The notes under the pieces are model-generated. The model ran no database searches and was not told where the DNA came from. It saw only the letters and a list, made by a program, of their open reading frames with translations. Of a stretch of DNA of 64,000 bases, positions 50,020 to 59,884 are shown one piece after another. Made by a program: the position numbers and the translations under genes. This stretch comes from Ruegeria arenilitoris (GTDB lineage Bacteria; Pseudomonadota; Alphaproteobacteria; Rhodobacterales; Rhodobacteraceae), in NCBI RefSeq assembly GCF_013030985.1, contig NZ_WPYP01000001.1, positions 682,001 through 746,000 on the forward strand, given 5' to 3'. Each line of letters opens with the position of its first letter. The stretch's first letter is position 1.

Positions 50020-50715
50020 TCAGTTCAGTTCGGGGGACTTCCAGAATTTCGTACCCGACGCCCCGGCCGAAACCCGCCAGCCCTTTTTGTTCAGCACAAA
50101 GAACGATCGACCATCGGTGAACCGCACGGTTTCTCCACCACTGTCTTCCCCGTACATCGCCCCGGTTTCTGCGGTCGCGTCATAGCCCTGTTCGATGAAT
50201 TTCTGCAGATCAGCGGGGGTTTCGAACAGGATCACGAATTTGGTCTCGAACCCGCCGATGCCCACGGCCGCGCCAACACCGCCCGTCCCCATGTTCATAT
50301 AGGTATGCTGACCGGTATCTTTCGACACAGCCACCCCGCGTCCGTACCCGGCCGAGACCGGAAAAACCGTAACCTTGCGCGAGTCGAACACTGCGTAGCC
50401 TGCACTGATGCCATAGAGTTCGTCCGCCTCGGGGTTCTCCGCCAGAAGCTGTGTCAGAACCTCGCTGGCCATCAGGTCCAGTTTGGCGCGGGTCTCTTCC
50501 GGCGTGGCCTCATTCGTGACCAGATCAGCGGTCGAGTCGACTGTGTCACCGACGGCTTCCGCACCTTTTCCAACAGTGTCGCCCACCGCTTCGGCCCCTT
50601 GCCCAATGGCATCGGCCGCGTTTTCGGCACCTTTCTTGATTTTATCCAGAACACCCTCGGCGAAGGCAGGTCCGCCGATCGACAAGGCGGCGGCAAGAAA
50701 CAAAACCCGGGACAT
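50020..50715 (-). CDS. SYLF (YSC84-type) lipid-binding domain protein
   Basis: A 231-residue exported protein: signal peptide MSRVLFLAAALSIGGPAFA, then an amphipathic stretch with repeats of GAEAVGDTV (residues about 40-60), then the SYLF domain (LLAENPEADELYGISAGYAV, VAVSKDTGQHTYMNMGTGGVG, TKFVILFETPADLQKFIEQG). SYLF domains bind phospholipids; bacterial members are periplasmic and of unknown role. Confidence 0.85.
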   Translation of the reverse strand: MSRVLFLAAALSIGGPAFAEGVLDKIKKGAENAADAIGQGAEAVGDTVGKGAEAVGDTVDSTADLVTNEATPEETRAKLDLMASEVLTQLLAENPEADELYGISAGYAVFDSRKVTVFPVSAGYGRGVAVSKDTGQHTYMNMGTGGVGAAVGIGGFETKFVILFETPADLQKFIEQGYDATAETGAMYGEDSGGETVRFTDGRSFFVLNKKGWRVSAGASGTKFWKSPELN

Positions 50716-50819
50716 AAAGCGATTCCGTATGTGACCAATGAATTGGTCGACACCTTAACCCAAGCATCAATAAATTAATGCATCTCAATCGTTACTGGCC
50801 CAAAAAAACGGCCTGATAC

Positions 50820-51089
50820 TCAATTTACCCTGAATTCACCCACGACATTGCGCCATTCTCCGGGCGCGATCATCTTGCGGTGCGTAAACCGGACCGAGTG
50901 CAGCGGACCTTCGATTTCGCGCTGCCAGAACTCGACAAATTTAAAGAGCTTCGGATGGTCCGGCGCCAGATCGTAATCCTGCCAGATGAACGTGTTCAGA
51001 ACGTGGATGTAGTCGGGCATGTGGTAGAAGAATTCCGCCGTTGTCAGCCCGTACCCCTTGAGCATCAATTCGGTTTCGCTTTGCTCCAT
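50820..51089 (-). CDS. usg: Usg family protein
   Basis: An 89-residue protein (MEQSETELMLKGYGLTTAEF) with the Usg hallmark YHMPDYIHVLNTFIWQDYDL and the ending EWRNVVGEFRVN. Usg genes are widespread in alphaproteobacteria, often near trp genes, with no established function. ATG at 51089 has GGAGG 6 bases ahead; a TTG four codons earlier is less likely. Confidence 0.85.
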   Translation of the reverse strand: MEQSETELMLKGYGLTTAEFFYHMPDYIHVLNTFIWQDYDLAPDHPKLFKFVEFWQREIEGPLHSVRFTHRKMIAPGEWRNVVGEFRVN

Positions 51090-51208
51090 GCAGACCTCCA
51101 ATTTTGTTGCAAGGTCCCTTCATGATAGCACGAAAACCCCCTAATCCTTAGTTAACAAAGTGTTACTCTGGTGTTACCGGGGTTTTTCGCGGGAATTACG
51201 CTGCTTGC

Positions 51209-51238
51209 TTGCACCTTATGTGCTGGGTCTGATAAGGT
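51209..51238 (+). promoter_or_regulatory. probable gyrA promoter
   Basis: TTGCAC (51209-51214) and TAAGGT (51233-51238) with an 18-base spacer, 45 bases before the GTG start. A near-CtrA box (TTAA-N7-TTAC) lies upstream at 51152-51166. Confidence 0.4.
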
Positions 51239-51282
51239 AAATCCACAAGATATAGACCCAGAACAATACACGGGCAGTTTAC

Positions 51283-54006
51283 GTGAGCGATACGCCAGAA
51301 ACCCCAGAAAACATGGATGAAACCCCGCCCGAGCGCCCAGTCTATGACGGCCCGACGGTGTCCATCGAATCCGAGATGCGCACGTCCTATCTGGACTATG
51401 CCATGTCGGTCATCGTCTCGCGCGCGATCCCCGATCTGCGCGATGGCCTGAAACCGGTGCATCGCCGCATTCTGTATGCGATGCACGAGACCGGGAACAC
51501 GCATGACAAGGCGTACCGCAAGTCGGCCCGTCCGGTCGGCGATGTGATGGGTAAGTACCACCCGCATGGTGACAGCGCGATCTATGACGCGCTGGTGCGG
51601 ATGGCGCAGGATTTCTCGATGTCGCTGCCTCTGTTGGACGGTCAGGGCAACTTTGGTTCGATGGACGGCGATAACCCGGCGGCCATGCGTTACACCGAAG
51701 TGCGGATGGACAAACCCGCGAGCGCCCTGCTGGCAGACATCGAAAAAGAGACGGTCGATTTTCAGGACAACTATGACGGCAAGGATCGGGAGCCGACCGT
51801 CCTGCCCGCCCGGTTCCCGAACATGCTTGTCAACGGTGCCGGTGGTATCGCCGTGGGTATGGCGACGAATATCCCGCCGCACAACCTTGGTGAAGTCGTT
51901 GACGCCACTCTGGCGCTGATCGACGACCCGGACCTGACCTCGGAACAGCTGATCGAATATGTCCCCGGCCCGGATTTCCCGACCGGAGGCGTCATGCTGG
52001 GCCGGTCCGGTGCGCGCAAGGCATATCTTGAGGGTCGTGGCAGCGTTATCATCCGCGCCAAGACCCGCGTGGAAGAGATCCGCAGGGACCGCTATGCCAT
52101 CGTCGTGGACGAAATCCCCTATCAGGTGAACAAGGCCGCGATGATCGAAAAGATCGCCGAAGCCGTGCGTGAAAAACGCATCGAAGGCGTCGCCCACGTT
52201 CAGGATGAATCCGACCGCAACGGCGTGCGCGTCGTGGTCGAACTGAAACGCGATGCGACGCCCGAGGTGGTCTTGAACCAGCTCTATCGTTTCTCACCGA
52301 TGCAGACGTCGTTTGGCTGCAACATGTTGGCGCTGAACGGTGGCCGCCCCGAGCAGCTAACCCTGCGCCGGTTCCTGACCTCCTTCATCGACTTCCGCGA
52401 AGATGTTGTTGCCCGCCGCACCGCCTATGACCTGCGCAAGGCACGTGAACGCAGCCACATCCTGTGTGGTTTGGCCGTGGCCGTGTCGAACGTGGACGAA
52501 GTGGTCGCCACCATCCGTTCGTCGGCCGACGCCGCCGAGGCGCGCGAAAAGCTCATGACCCGCCGTTGGCCTGCCGCCGAGATCGAAGGTTATCTGCGTC
52601 TGATCGACGATCCGCTGTCCAAGATGAATGATGACGGCACCTATAACCTGACCGAGGTTCAGGCCCGCGCCATCCTCGACCTGCGCCTGCAGCGCCTGAC
52701 CCAGATCGGCGTCAAAGAGGTCACGGACGAGTTGGAAGAACTGGCGGCCAAGATCAAGGAATATCTGGATATTCTGTCCTCGCGCGAACGCATCATGTCG
52801 ATCATCGGTGATGAGCTGCGCAGCGTACGCGAGCAGTTCGCCGTGCCGCGTCGCACCGAGATCGTCGACTGGTCCGGTGACATGGAAGACGAGGACCTGA
52901 TCGAGCGGGAAGACATGGTCGTGACCGTCACTTCGGGCGGTTACATCAAGCGCACGCCGCTGGCCGATTTCCGGGCCCAGAAACGCGGCGGCAAGGGCCT
53001 GTCGGGGATGCAGACCAAGGAAGAGGATGTGGTTACCAACCTCTTCGTGGCCAACACCCACACGCAGCTGCTGTTCTTCACTACCGACGGGATGGTCTAC
53101 AAACTCAAGACCTGGCGCTTGCCGCAATCGGGTCGCACCGGCAAGGGCAAAGCGATCGTCAATATCCTGCCAATTCCAACCGGCGTCTCCATCGCGGCGA
53201 TCATGCCAGTGGATGTCCCGGATGAAGAATGGGAGAACCTGCAGATCGTCTTCGCCACCAGCGCGGGCGACGTGCGCCGTAACCGCCTGTCGGATTTCAC
53301 CAATGTCCGCCGCAACGGAAAGATTGCGATGAAACTGCCCGAGGATGTGGAACTGGTAAACGCCCGCATCTGCTCGGAAGACGAAGACGTGATGCTGGTC
53401 ACCAATTCGGGCCGCGCAATCCGCTTCCGGACCACCGACGTGCGCGTCTTCAACTCGCGCGAATCCACTGGTGTACGCGGCATCAGGCTGACGAACGGCG
53501 ACCGTGTTGTCTCGATGTCCGTCATCCGCCACTTTGAGGCCGGGCCGGACGAACGCGCCGCCTATCTCAAAATGCGTCGTGCCGTGGCAGGCATTGCCGA
53601 TGATGGTGAGACCGATGAGGATGAAGCAACCCCCGGCACCATCACGCAGGAACGTTATGCCGAGATGTCGGCCGCCGAAAACCTGATCCTGACGATTACG
53701 ACGGGCGGTTCGGGCAAGCTCAGCTCCAGCCACGATTACCCGGTCCGCGGACGCGGTGGTATGGGGGTCGCGGCGATGGACAAGGCGATGCGCGGCGGTG
53801 AACTTGTTGCCTCGTTCCCGGTTGAGATTGACGACCAGATCATGCTGGCCACCTCCAAGGGTCAGTCGATTCGGGTGCCGGTGGACGGCATTTCCTTCCG
53901 ATCCCGCAGCGCAGGCGGCGTGAAGGTGTTCAACACCGGCAAGGGCGAAGAGGTCGTCAGCGTCGCCTGGATCGCCGATCAGGGTGAAGAAGACACCGAG
54001 GAATAA
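51283..54006 (+). CDS. gyrA: DNA gyrase subunit A
   Basis: Breakage-rejoining subunit of gyrase, introducing negative supercoils. The 907-residue protein has the catalytic Tyr137 in [10 protein letters not shown] and a quinolone-determining region [19 protein letters not shown] in which Ser98 and Asp102 occupy the positions of E. coli Ser83 and Asp87, both in the sensitive state. The C-terminal beta-pinwheel contains a GyrA-box-like segment ([10 protein letters not shown]) and ends in an acidic tail. The start is GTG at 51283 ([10 protein letters not shown]); an ATG at 51313 is less consistent with relatives. Confidence 0.95.
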   Translation: MSDTPETPENMDETPPERPVYDGPTVSIESEMRTSYLDYAMSVIVSRAIPDLRDGLKPVHRRILYAMHETGNTHDKAYRKSARPVGDVMGKYHPHGDSAIYDALVRMAQDFSMSLPLLDGQGNFGSMDGDNPAAMRYTEVRMDKPASALLADIEKETVDFQDNYDGKDREPTVLPARFPNMLVNGAGGIAVGMATNIPPHNLGEVVDATLALIDDPDLTSEQLIEYVPGPDFPTGGVMLGRSGARKAYLEGRGSVIIRAKTRVEEIRRDRYAIVVDEIPYQVNKAAMIEKIAEAVREKRIEGVAHVQDESDRNGVRVVVELKRDATPEVVLNQLYRFSPMQTSFGCNMLALNGGRPEQLTLRRFLTSFIDFREDVVARRTAYDLRKARERSHILCGLAVAVSNVDEVVATIRSSADAAEAREKLMTRRWPAAEIEGYLRLIDDPLSKMNDDGTYNLTEVQARAILDLRLQRLTQIGVKEVTDELEELAAKIKEYLDILSSRERIMSIIGDELRSVREQFAVPRRTEIVDWSGDMEDEDLIEREDMVVTVTSGGYIKRTPLADFRAQKRGGKGLSGMQTKEEDVVTNLFVANTHTQLLFFTTDGMVYKLKTWRLPQSGRTGKGKAIVNILPIPTGVSIAAIMPVDVPDEEWENLQIVFATSAGDVRRNRLSDFTNVRRNGKIAMKLPEDVELVNARICSEDEDVMLVTNSGRAIRFRTTDVRVFNSRESTGVRGIRLTNGDRVVSMSVIRHFEAGPDERAAYLKMRRAVAGIADDGETDEDEATPGTITQERYAEMSAAENLILTITTGGSGKLSSSHDYPVRGRGGMGVAAMDKAMRGGELVASFPVEIDDQIMLATSKGQSIRVPVDGISFRSRSAGGVKVFNTGKGEEVVSVAWIADQGEEDTEE

Positions 54007-54021
54007 TCCTCCAACAAACTG

Positions 54022-54055
54022 GGCCTCCAAGGGAAACCTTGGGGGCCTATTTTTT
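54022..54055 (+). terminator. rho-independent terminator of gyrA
   Basis: An 11-bp stem (GGCCTCCAAGG / CCTTGGGGGCC, one G-T pair) with loop GAAA, followed by a T-rich tail, 15 bases past the gyrA stop. Confidence 0.85.
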
Positions 54056-54107
54056 CGGCTAGAATTTTAGATGTCGATTTTCAGACGAATATTTTTGGAT
54101 ACGTGCC

Positions 54108-54662
54108 ATGACCTTGAATACTGCGAAATTGAAAGAACAAGTCGCCGCGGCACTTGCTCAGATCGCCAAGCTGGAGGACGCAGGAAAGCTGAAACAGCTT
54201 CACGCCAACATCCAACGTCATGCCGCGCTTGAAGATGCAGACCGAGAAATGCTCAACGAAGCGGTCATGATGCGCCTGCGCACTGTGTCTCCGGCGATAG
54301 CCACGCGATTGGGTGGTCCAAAAGACGCACAAGCGCGAGAGTTTCTTGAGGGCTTTTTCGAACAGCTTGCGGCAGAGTTCGACCTGTCAGGAAACCGGTT
54401 GAAGAACGGCGTCAAAACCGGTGGTCACATGATCAACGGCTCAAAATACATCGACGTCTATATCTCGTACAAAACGGAAACCGGGAAAAACCTCAGCCTG
54501 GCATGGATTCAAAAGGAACCCGAAAGCCCGGCCTATTTTCACCTTATGTTGCGCCATGTCGGAGCTGGCGGTGCAGGCGAGCTCAAGAACCAGGAGATTC
54601 GCGACGAAACTGAGGCAAAAGAAGCCTACACGCAGGAGCTCAGAAAACTTCTGAGTCTTTGA
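54108..54662 (+). CDS. hypothetical protein
   Basis: A 184-residue soluble protein with no family that I recognise. The first 50 residues are helical and charged (LKEQVAAALAQIAKLEDAGK); the C-terminal half contains MINGSKYIDVYISYKTETGK and ends with a Lys/Glu-rich helix (EAYTQELRKLLSL). It sits alone between the gyrA terminator and the convergent carboxypeptidase gene. Confidence 0.6.
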   Translation: MTLNTAKLKEQVAAALAQIAKLEDAGKLKQLHANIQRHAALEDADREMLNEAVMMRLRTVSPAIATRLGGPKDAQAREFLEGFFEQLAAEFDLSGNRLKNGVKTGGHMINGSKYIDVYISYKTETGKNLSLAWIQKEPESPAYFHLMLRHVGAGGAGELKNQEIRDETEAKEAYTQELRKLLSL

Positions 54663-54749
54663 TTTCGAAACCACGCTGGCGCAAACGCCGCCTGATCAGG
54701 ACACCGACCATGCGGGCGAAATGTGGGGCGGCACCCGATCACAGCATTC

Positions 54750-56219
54750 TCACAATCCGTACAGCGCCCCAAACTTGCCTTCCAAATAGCTGAGCAACGG
54801 CTCCGGCCCCGGCTCCATCCCGCTGGCGCGCCGGATGGTGTCGCGGGGGGTGTAGAGGCCTCCGTGGCGCTGCAGGTTTTCCCGCAACCAGCCTGTTGCA
54901 CCGGATGTATCGCCGGTGGCCAGTTGGGTATCCAGATCCGGAATCGCAGCGCACAGCGCTTGATAGAGGCAGCCAGCATAGACATTGCCCAGCGAATAAG
55001 TCGGGAAGTAACCAAACAGCCCGACCGACCAATGCACATCCTGCAGACATCCGTTCGAGGGCTTGTCGACCGCATAACCGAAATCGGCCTTGAACCGGTC
55101 ATTCCACGCGGCCTCCAGATCGCTGACCTGCAGGTCTCCGGCCATCAGGGCGCGTTCCAGGTCAAAGCGCAGCATGATGTGCAGGTTGTACTGCACCTCA
55201 TCTGCCTCGGTACGGATATAGCCGTTATGGACACCATTGACCGTGGCATAGAAGGCGTCGGCATCCGCAATCCCGAAATCGCCGAACGCCTCGACCATCT
55301 GATCGTAGAGCCAGCCGGTAAAGGCGCGTGAGCGGCCCAGCTGGTTCTCGTAAATTCGGCTTTGGCTTTCATGCACGCCCATCGATACGCCTTGCCCCAA
55401 CGGCGTCAGAGCAAAAGCCGGGTTGATGCCCTGCTCATAGGCGGCGTGGCCGACCTCGTGAATGGTCGAGTAGAAGCAGTTGAACGGGTCGGTCTCACTG
55501 GTGCGGGTGGTGATCCGCACGTCCAACCCGCTGCCCGAACTGAACGGATGCACGGCCTTGTCGACCCGGCCGGTGTTCAGGTCATAGCCGAAGGTGGTCG
55601 CCAGTTTCTGCGACAGGCGCATCTGCGCCAGCTCGCCGAACTTTCCAGTCAGGGCTTGCGGGACAGGTTTGTCCAGAACAGCAGCACGAAGGGCCACCAG
55701 ACGCGGTCGCAGCTGGTCGAAAATTTCGGCAATCTGTGCGCCCGTCGTGTAGGGTTCGTAATCCTCGACCATGGCGTCGTAGACATCACTGCCTTGCGCC
55801 AGCGCCGCGCCCTCTTCGCGTTTCAGCGCGACAACCTCTTGCAGGACGGGCAGGAACGCAGCCACGTCCTCATCCGCACGGGCCTGTGCCCAAGTTCCCT
55901 GCGCGGCCGAGGTCACACGCGCGATGGCTTTCGCCAGATCAGCGGGCACCTTGACCGTGCGTTCATAAGATCGGCGGATGTCGCGCAGTTGCGCGCGGGC
56001 GACGTCGTCTTGCGGGTCGGCCTGCTCCAGCCACTCGGCCACGCGCGGGTCAGATCGGCGGGCGTGCAGCACTGCCTCGATCGCGGCCATCTCTTCGGCG
56101 CGTTGCGGGGCCGCGCCGCGGGGCATCACCGTTTCCTGATCCCAGCCCAACCGCCCGGCAATCTGCCCGAGGGCCGAGGTTTCGCGCTGAAAGACCATCA
56201 GGTCGTCATAGGCGGTCAT
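54750..56219 (-). CDS. M32-family metallocarboxypeptidase
   Basis: A 489-residue carboxypeptidase of the Taq/M32 family, cleaving C-terminal residues of peptides in the cytosol. It has the zinc motif HEVGH (TIHEVGHAAYEQGINP), the FSSGSGLDVRITTR segment, HESQSRIYENQLGRS and the ending SYLEGKFGALYGL. ATG at 56219 is chosen since family similarity starts there; it begins 5 bases after the ctaA stop. Confidence 0.93.
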   Translation of the reverse strand: MTAYDDLMVFQRETSALGQIAGRLGWDQETVMPRGAAPQRAEEMAAIEAVLHARRSDPRVAEWLEQADPQDDVARAQLRDIRRSYERTVKVPADLAKAIARVTSAAQGTWAQARADEDVAAFLPVLQEVVALKREEGAALAQGSDVYDAMVEDYEPYTTGAQIAEIFDQLRPRLVALRAAVLDKPVPQALTGKFGELAQMRLSQKLATTFGYDLNTGRVDKAVHPFSSGSGLDVRITTRTSETDPFNCFYSTIHEVGHAAYEQGINPAFALTPLGQGVSMGVHESQSRIYENQLGRSRAFTGWLYDQMVEAFGDFGIADADAFYATVNGVHNGYIRTEADEVQYNLHIMLRFDLERALMAGDLQVSDLEAAWNDRFKADFGYAVDKPSNGCLQDVHWSVGLFGYFPTYSLGNVYAGCLYQALCAAIPDLDTQLATGDTSGATGWLRENLQRHGGLYTPRDTIRRASGMEPGPEPLLSYLEGKFGALYGL

Positions 56220-56224
56220 CAGGG

Positions 56225-57370
56225 TCAGGCTCCGCGGATTGAGGTGGCGATTGGGTAGGCGGTCAGGAACCGCGCGCGCAGGATCAGGGTCCAGACGACA
56301 ACGGCCATGAACTGGTGGAAAATGGCCAGCTGCCACGGGGCTGCATAGACCACGGTCAGGATACCGATCACGACCTGCAATGACAGAGCCGCAAAGGCCG
56401 CGTTGAAGGCGAACCGCGTCTGCGGGTGCGCGCTGGTGCCGCCACGCCGCCAGACGATGATGGCGAAGATGAACAGCAGGTATCCCGCACAGCGGTGAAT
56501 GAACTGCACCAGACCGGGGCTTTCAAAGAAATTGCGCCACATCGGTTCCAGCATCGCAGCATCAGGCGGCAAAAGCTGCCCGCCGATCAGCGGCCAGTCG
56601 GTGTAAGAACGGCCGGCATCGATCCCGGCCACCAACGCACCAATCAGAATTTGTAGAAACGCAAAGTGCATCAGGCCAGTCGACAGCGAGAACAGTTTCG
56701 CCTCTTTCGCGCGGCGGGCCTGCATCAGGTCGCGCTCTTCGCGGCCCAATTCAAAGATGTACCACGCAAGGAAGCCAAGGATCACGAAAGCCAGCCCCAG
56801 ATGCACCGCCAGACGATAGCTGGCCACAGCAATCATACCTTCGCCTTGCGTCACGCCCGAGGCGACCATCCACCAGCCAACAGCACCCTGGACACCGCCC
56901 AAAACGCCGGGGATCAGCAGTTTGCCGGTCCACCCGGTCGGGATTTTCCGAGCCACGAGGAAGCCGAGGAACCCAAGCGCCCAGACCAGACCGATCACGC
57001 GGCCCAGCTGGCGGTGGCCCCATTCCCACCAATATATGGATTTGAAATCACTAAGCTCCATCCACTGGTTCTGGATGCGCCACTGGTCGATCTCTTTGTA
57101 CTTGTCAAACTCGGCTTGCCAGTCGGCCTCGGTCATCGGCGGGATGGCCCCGGTGATCGGGCGCCATTCGGTGATCGAAAGGCCACTGTCGGTCAGGCGT
57201 GTCAGGCCGCCGACCGCGATCATCACGACGACCAGCGCGAACAGGATCATCAGCCAGACGCGGATCGCACCGCGCGCGCCGCCCCGGCCCCGGTCGATCA
57301 TGCCGGGCTGCACCGCCTGTTGTTTCTCGGTGTCCGAGACCTCTTCGAAGATGCTGCGCTTACCGCTCAT
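56225..57370 (-). CDS. ctaA: heme A synthase
   Basis: Oxidises heme O to heme A for aa3-type cytochrome oxidase, in the inner membrane. The 381-residue COX15-type protein has eight hydrophobic segments, the VGGLTRLTDSGLSITEWRPI signature, heme-ligand histidines in WEWGHRQLGR, AVHLG and QFIHRCAGY, and IFHQFMAVVVW near the end. ATG at 57370 follows GAGGA. It is probably co-transcribed with the downstream carboxypeptidase. Confidence 0.94.
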   Translation of the reverse strand: MSGKRSIFEEVSDTEKQQAVQPGMIDRGRGGARGAIRVWLMILFALVVVMIAVGGLTRLTDSGLSITEWRPITGAIPPMTEADWQAEFDKYKEIDQWRIQNQWMELSDFKSIYWWEWGHRQLGRVIGLVWALGFLGFLVARKIPTGWTGKLLIPGVLGGVQGAVGWWMVASGVTQGEGMIAVASYRLAVHLGLAFVILGFLAWYIFELGREERDLMQARRAKEAKLFSLSTGLMHFAFLQILIGALVAGIDAGRSYTDWPLIGGQLLPPDAAMLEPMWRNFFESPGLVQFIHRCAGYLLFIFAIIVWRRGGTSAHPQTRFAFNAAFAALSLQVVIGILTVVYAAPWQLAIFHQFMAVVVWTLILRARFLTAYPIATSIRGA

Positions 57371-57430
57371 GCCGTCCTCATGTCCTGATTTTCGTCGCAA
57401 GCTAGGCCCTGAGTGGAGATAGGTCCAGCC

Positions 57431-58174
57431 TCAGCCTTTTTCCTTCCAGCGGACCATCTGCCGCATGATCCCGTGCAGCATCTGCACATCCGCCCGCGTC
57501 ATCCGCATCCGCGACCACAGATTGCGCAGGTTGGTCTTCATCCCTTCGGCCTTTTCGGGCGGGTAGAAGAAGCCCGCCTCTTCCAGCCTGTCCTCGTAAT
57601 GTTCGACCAGCTTTTCAACCTCGATCCCCGTGGCCCAGTCGCCCTTGCCCAGATCGGTGGACTCATGCACCACATCACCGGTCTGGCGCATCCACTCGTA
57701 AGCGGTCAGCAGCACGCATTGCCCAAGGTTCAACGAGGCATATTCCGGGTTCACCGGCACCGAGATGATGGCATTGGCCTTGGCGATATCCTCATTCTCA
57801 AGCCCTGCCCGTTCGGGGCCAAACAGCACGGCCACCTTCTCACCCGCCGCAACCTTTTCGGCCGCAATCTGCATGGCACGTTCGGGGCTGTAGACCGGCT
57901 TGGTCAGGCCACGTTGCCGCGCCGTGGTGGCGAAGACAAAAGTTTTGTCGGACAGTGCTCCGGCCAGATCGTCGAACAGTTGCGCCTCATCCAACAGCCG
58001 CCCTGCGCCGCTGGACATCGCCACTGCCTTGGGGTTCGGCCAACCGTCACGCGGGGCCACGATCCGCATCCGGTCCAGTCCGAAATTCCACATCGCCCGC
58101 GCGGCGGCACCGATGTTTTCGCCCATCTGCGGGCGCACTAGCACAAAGGAGGGCTGAGATTTGTCGCTGGGCAT
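57431..58174 (-). CDS. trmJ: tRNA (cytidine/uridine-2'-O-)-methyltransferase TrmJ
   Basis: SPOUT-class enzyme that 2'-O-methylates position 32 of tRNAs. The 247-residue protein has FVLVRPQMGENIGAAARAMW, VAVLFGPERAGLENEDIAKA and ISVPVNPEYASLNLGQCVLL, the knotted SAM-binding region, plus a helical C-terminal extension typical of TrmJ. ATG at 58174 follows GGAGA. Confidence 0.9.
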   Translation of the reverse strand: MPSDKSQPSFVLVRPQMGENIGAAARAMWNFGLDRMRIVAPRDGWPNPKAVAMSSGAGRLLDEAQLFDDLAGALSDKTFVFATTARQRGLTKPVYSPERAMQIAAEKVAAGEKVAVLFGPERAGLENEDIAKANAIISVPVNPEYASLNLGQCVLLTAYEWMRQTGDVVHESTDLGKGDWATGIEVEKLVEHYEDRLEEAGFFYPPEKAEGMKTNLRNLWSRMRMTRADVQMLHGIMRQMVRWKEKG

Positions 58175-58327
58175 GGCTGTCTCCGAAAGTTCCGCCTGCT
58201 GTAATCGGCGCATTGGCGCAGGGCAAGGCGTCCGAGCAGCCAATTGCACCAATATCCTGCATAAAAGTTTGCTTCCCCGGCGCAATCCGCTAAACCGCGC
58301 CAAAGACTGAAAGCGAAGGACGCGCCA

Positions 58328-58945
58328 ATGGACACCCCCGAGCAGCCGCAGATTTACCTGATCACCCCGCCCACCATCACCTTGAGCACCTTCCCCGACC
58401 AGCTTGGCCGCGTGCTGGACGGAGCCGACATCGCCTGCATCCGGCTGGCGCTGGCGGGCAGTGACGAGGACACTATCGCGCGCGCAGCCGATGCCTGCCG
58501 CGAGGTGGCTCATGCGCGCGACGTGGCCATCGTGATCTCGAACCACGTTCTGTTGGCGCAGCGTCTGGGTCTGGACGGGGTGCATCTGGATGATGCAGCG
58601 CGATCTGTCCGCGCCGCACGCAAGGAACTGGGCGCGGACGCCATCGTTGGCAGCTTCTGCGGGGCATCCAGCCATGACGGCATGACCGCTGGTGAATCGG
58701 GCGCGGACTATGTGGCTTTCGGTCCAGTCGGTGCGTCGGCCCTGGGCGATGGCTCAATCGCGGAAAAGGACCTGTTCCAGTGGTGGTCCGAGATGATCGA
58801 AGTTCCGGTTGTCGCCGAAGGGGGCCTGACCGCCGACCTGATCCGCGAACTCTCACCCCATACCGATTTCTTCGGCATCGGAGACGAAATCTGGTCGCAA
58901 GATGATCCGGTCGCCGCGCTGAAATCCCTGACTGACGCGATGTGA
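58328..58945 (+). CDS. thiamine phosphate synthase-family (ThiE/TenI-like) protein
   Basis: A 205-residue TIM-barrel protein with LITPPTITLSTFPDQLGRVL, LDGVHLDD, VGSFCGASSHDGMTAGESGA, YVAFGPV and VVAEGGLT. These match the ThiE/TenI family (joining of the pyrimidine and thiazole moieties, or thiazole tautomerisation). The usual ThiE phosphate-binding residues are only partly matched, and it stands away from other thi genes with no TPP riboswitch, so the exact activity is uncertain. Confidence 0.8.
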   Translation: MDTPEQPQIYLITPPTITLSTFPDQLGRVLDGADIACIRLALAGSDEDTIARAADACREVAHARDVAIVISNHVLLAQRLGLDGVHLDDAARSVRAARKELGADAIVGSFCGASSHDGMTAGESGADYVAFGPVGASALGDGSIAEKDLFQWWSEMIEVPVVAEGGLTADLIRELSPHTDFFGIGDEIWSQDDPVAALKSLTDAM

Positions 58946-58990
58946 GCGTTAACCCTTGCGCCCACCTCGGGGCTGCGGCATGAGTTCGTC

Positions 58991-59884
58991 ATGACTCAGA
59001 ACAGCGAAATCCTATGTATCGGCTCGGTCCTGTGGGACGTGATCGGGCGCTCGGCCAGCGCCATGCGGCAAGGTTCCGACGTGCCGGGGCGGATCACCCG
59101 CCTGCCCGGCGGTGTGGCTATGAATATCGCCATGACACTGGTCCGGTTCGGCATGACCCCGACCCTGCTGACCGCCATTGGCCGCGATCCCGAGGGCGAC
59201 GAGTTGGTGAATGCCTGTGCCCGTTTGGGCATGGTAACCGACCATGTCTACCGCTCGCAGGACTTGCCAACCGATCGCTATATGGCCGTCGAAGGCGCCA
59301 ATGGCCTGATCGCTGCCATTGCCGATGCCCATTCGTTGGAGGCTGCGGGGGCCAAAATCCTGCACCCGCTGATGCACGGTCCTTTGGGCAATGAGAATGC
59401 ACCGTTCGAAGGCCCTATTGCGCTGGACGGCAACCTGACGCTGACTCTGCTGGAAGAAATCGCACAAAGCCCCGCCTTTGCGCGGGCGGATCTGCGCGTG
59501 GCCCCGGCCTCGCCCGGCAAGGCGGAACGTCTGCTGCCCTTCCTGAAACACGCTCGCGCAACGCTTTACGTGAACCTCGAAGAGGCCAGCATCCTTTGCC
59601 AGCGCGAGTTCACCGATTCCGAATCCGCCGCAAAGGGCCTGCTGGACCGTGGCGCGCTGCGGGTGCTGGTCACGGATGGCGGCAACTCGGCCACCGTCGG
59701 CAGCGCTGATGAGATTCTGACCCAAACACCCCCGTCCGTTCTGGTCACCCGTGTGACCGGGGCTGGCGACACCTTTATGGCGGCGCATATTGCGTCCGAA
59801 ACCGGCGGCGCCTCCAGCGACCAGGCCCTGTCCCGCGCTCTGCACGCCGCAGCAACTTACGTTTCCGGAGAAACCCCACTGTGA
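58991..59884 (+). CDS. psuK: PfkB-family kinase, probably pseudouridine kinase
   Basis: A 297-residue ribokinase-fold protein: GGVAMNIAMTLVRFGMTPTL near the start and the PfkB signature VTRVTGAGDTFMAAHIA near residue 255 with the catalytic Asp. It overlaps the psuG start by four bases, and the pair psuK-psuG degrades pseudouridine via its 5'-phosphate; the context decides the substrate. Confidence 0.9.
   Translation: MTQNSEILCIGSVLWDVIGRSASAMRQGSDVPGRITRLPGGVAMNIAMTLVRFGMTPTLLTAIGRDPEGDELVNACARLGMVTDHVYRSQDLPTDRYMAVEGANGLIAAIADAHSLEAAGAKILHPLMHGPLGNENAPFEGPIALDGNLTLTLLEEIAQSPAFARADLRVAPASPGKAERLLPFLKHARATLYVNLEEASILCQREFTDSESAAKGLLDRGALRVLVTDGGNSATVGSADEILTQTPPSVLVTRVTGAGDTFMAAHIASETGGASSDQALSRALHAAATYVSGETPL

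Noticed and set aside
51152-51166. TTAA-N7-TTAC upstream of gyrA as a CtrA site
   Set aside because: One mismatch to the consensus and no supporting context; kept only as a note.
51249-51264. NrdR-box-like sequence CACAAGATATAGAC upstream of gyrA
   Set aside because: Only a single, imperfect copy, in front of a gene not known to be in the NrdR regulon.
52357-54030. Long minus-strand open frame (557 codons) within gyrA, and similar ones opposite ppiD, trpE, moeA and ALDH genes
   Set aside because: All mirror the codon bias of the true genes and lack recognisable domains or sensible starts.
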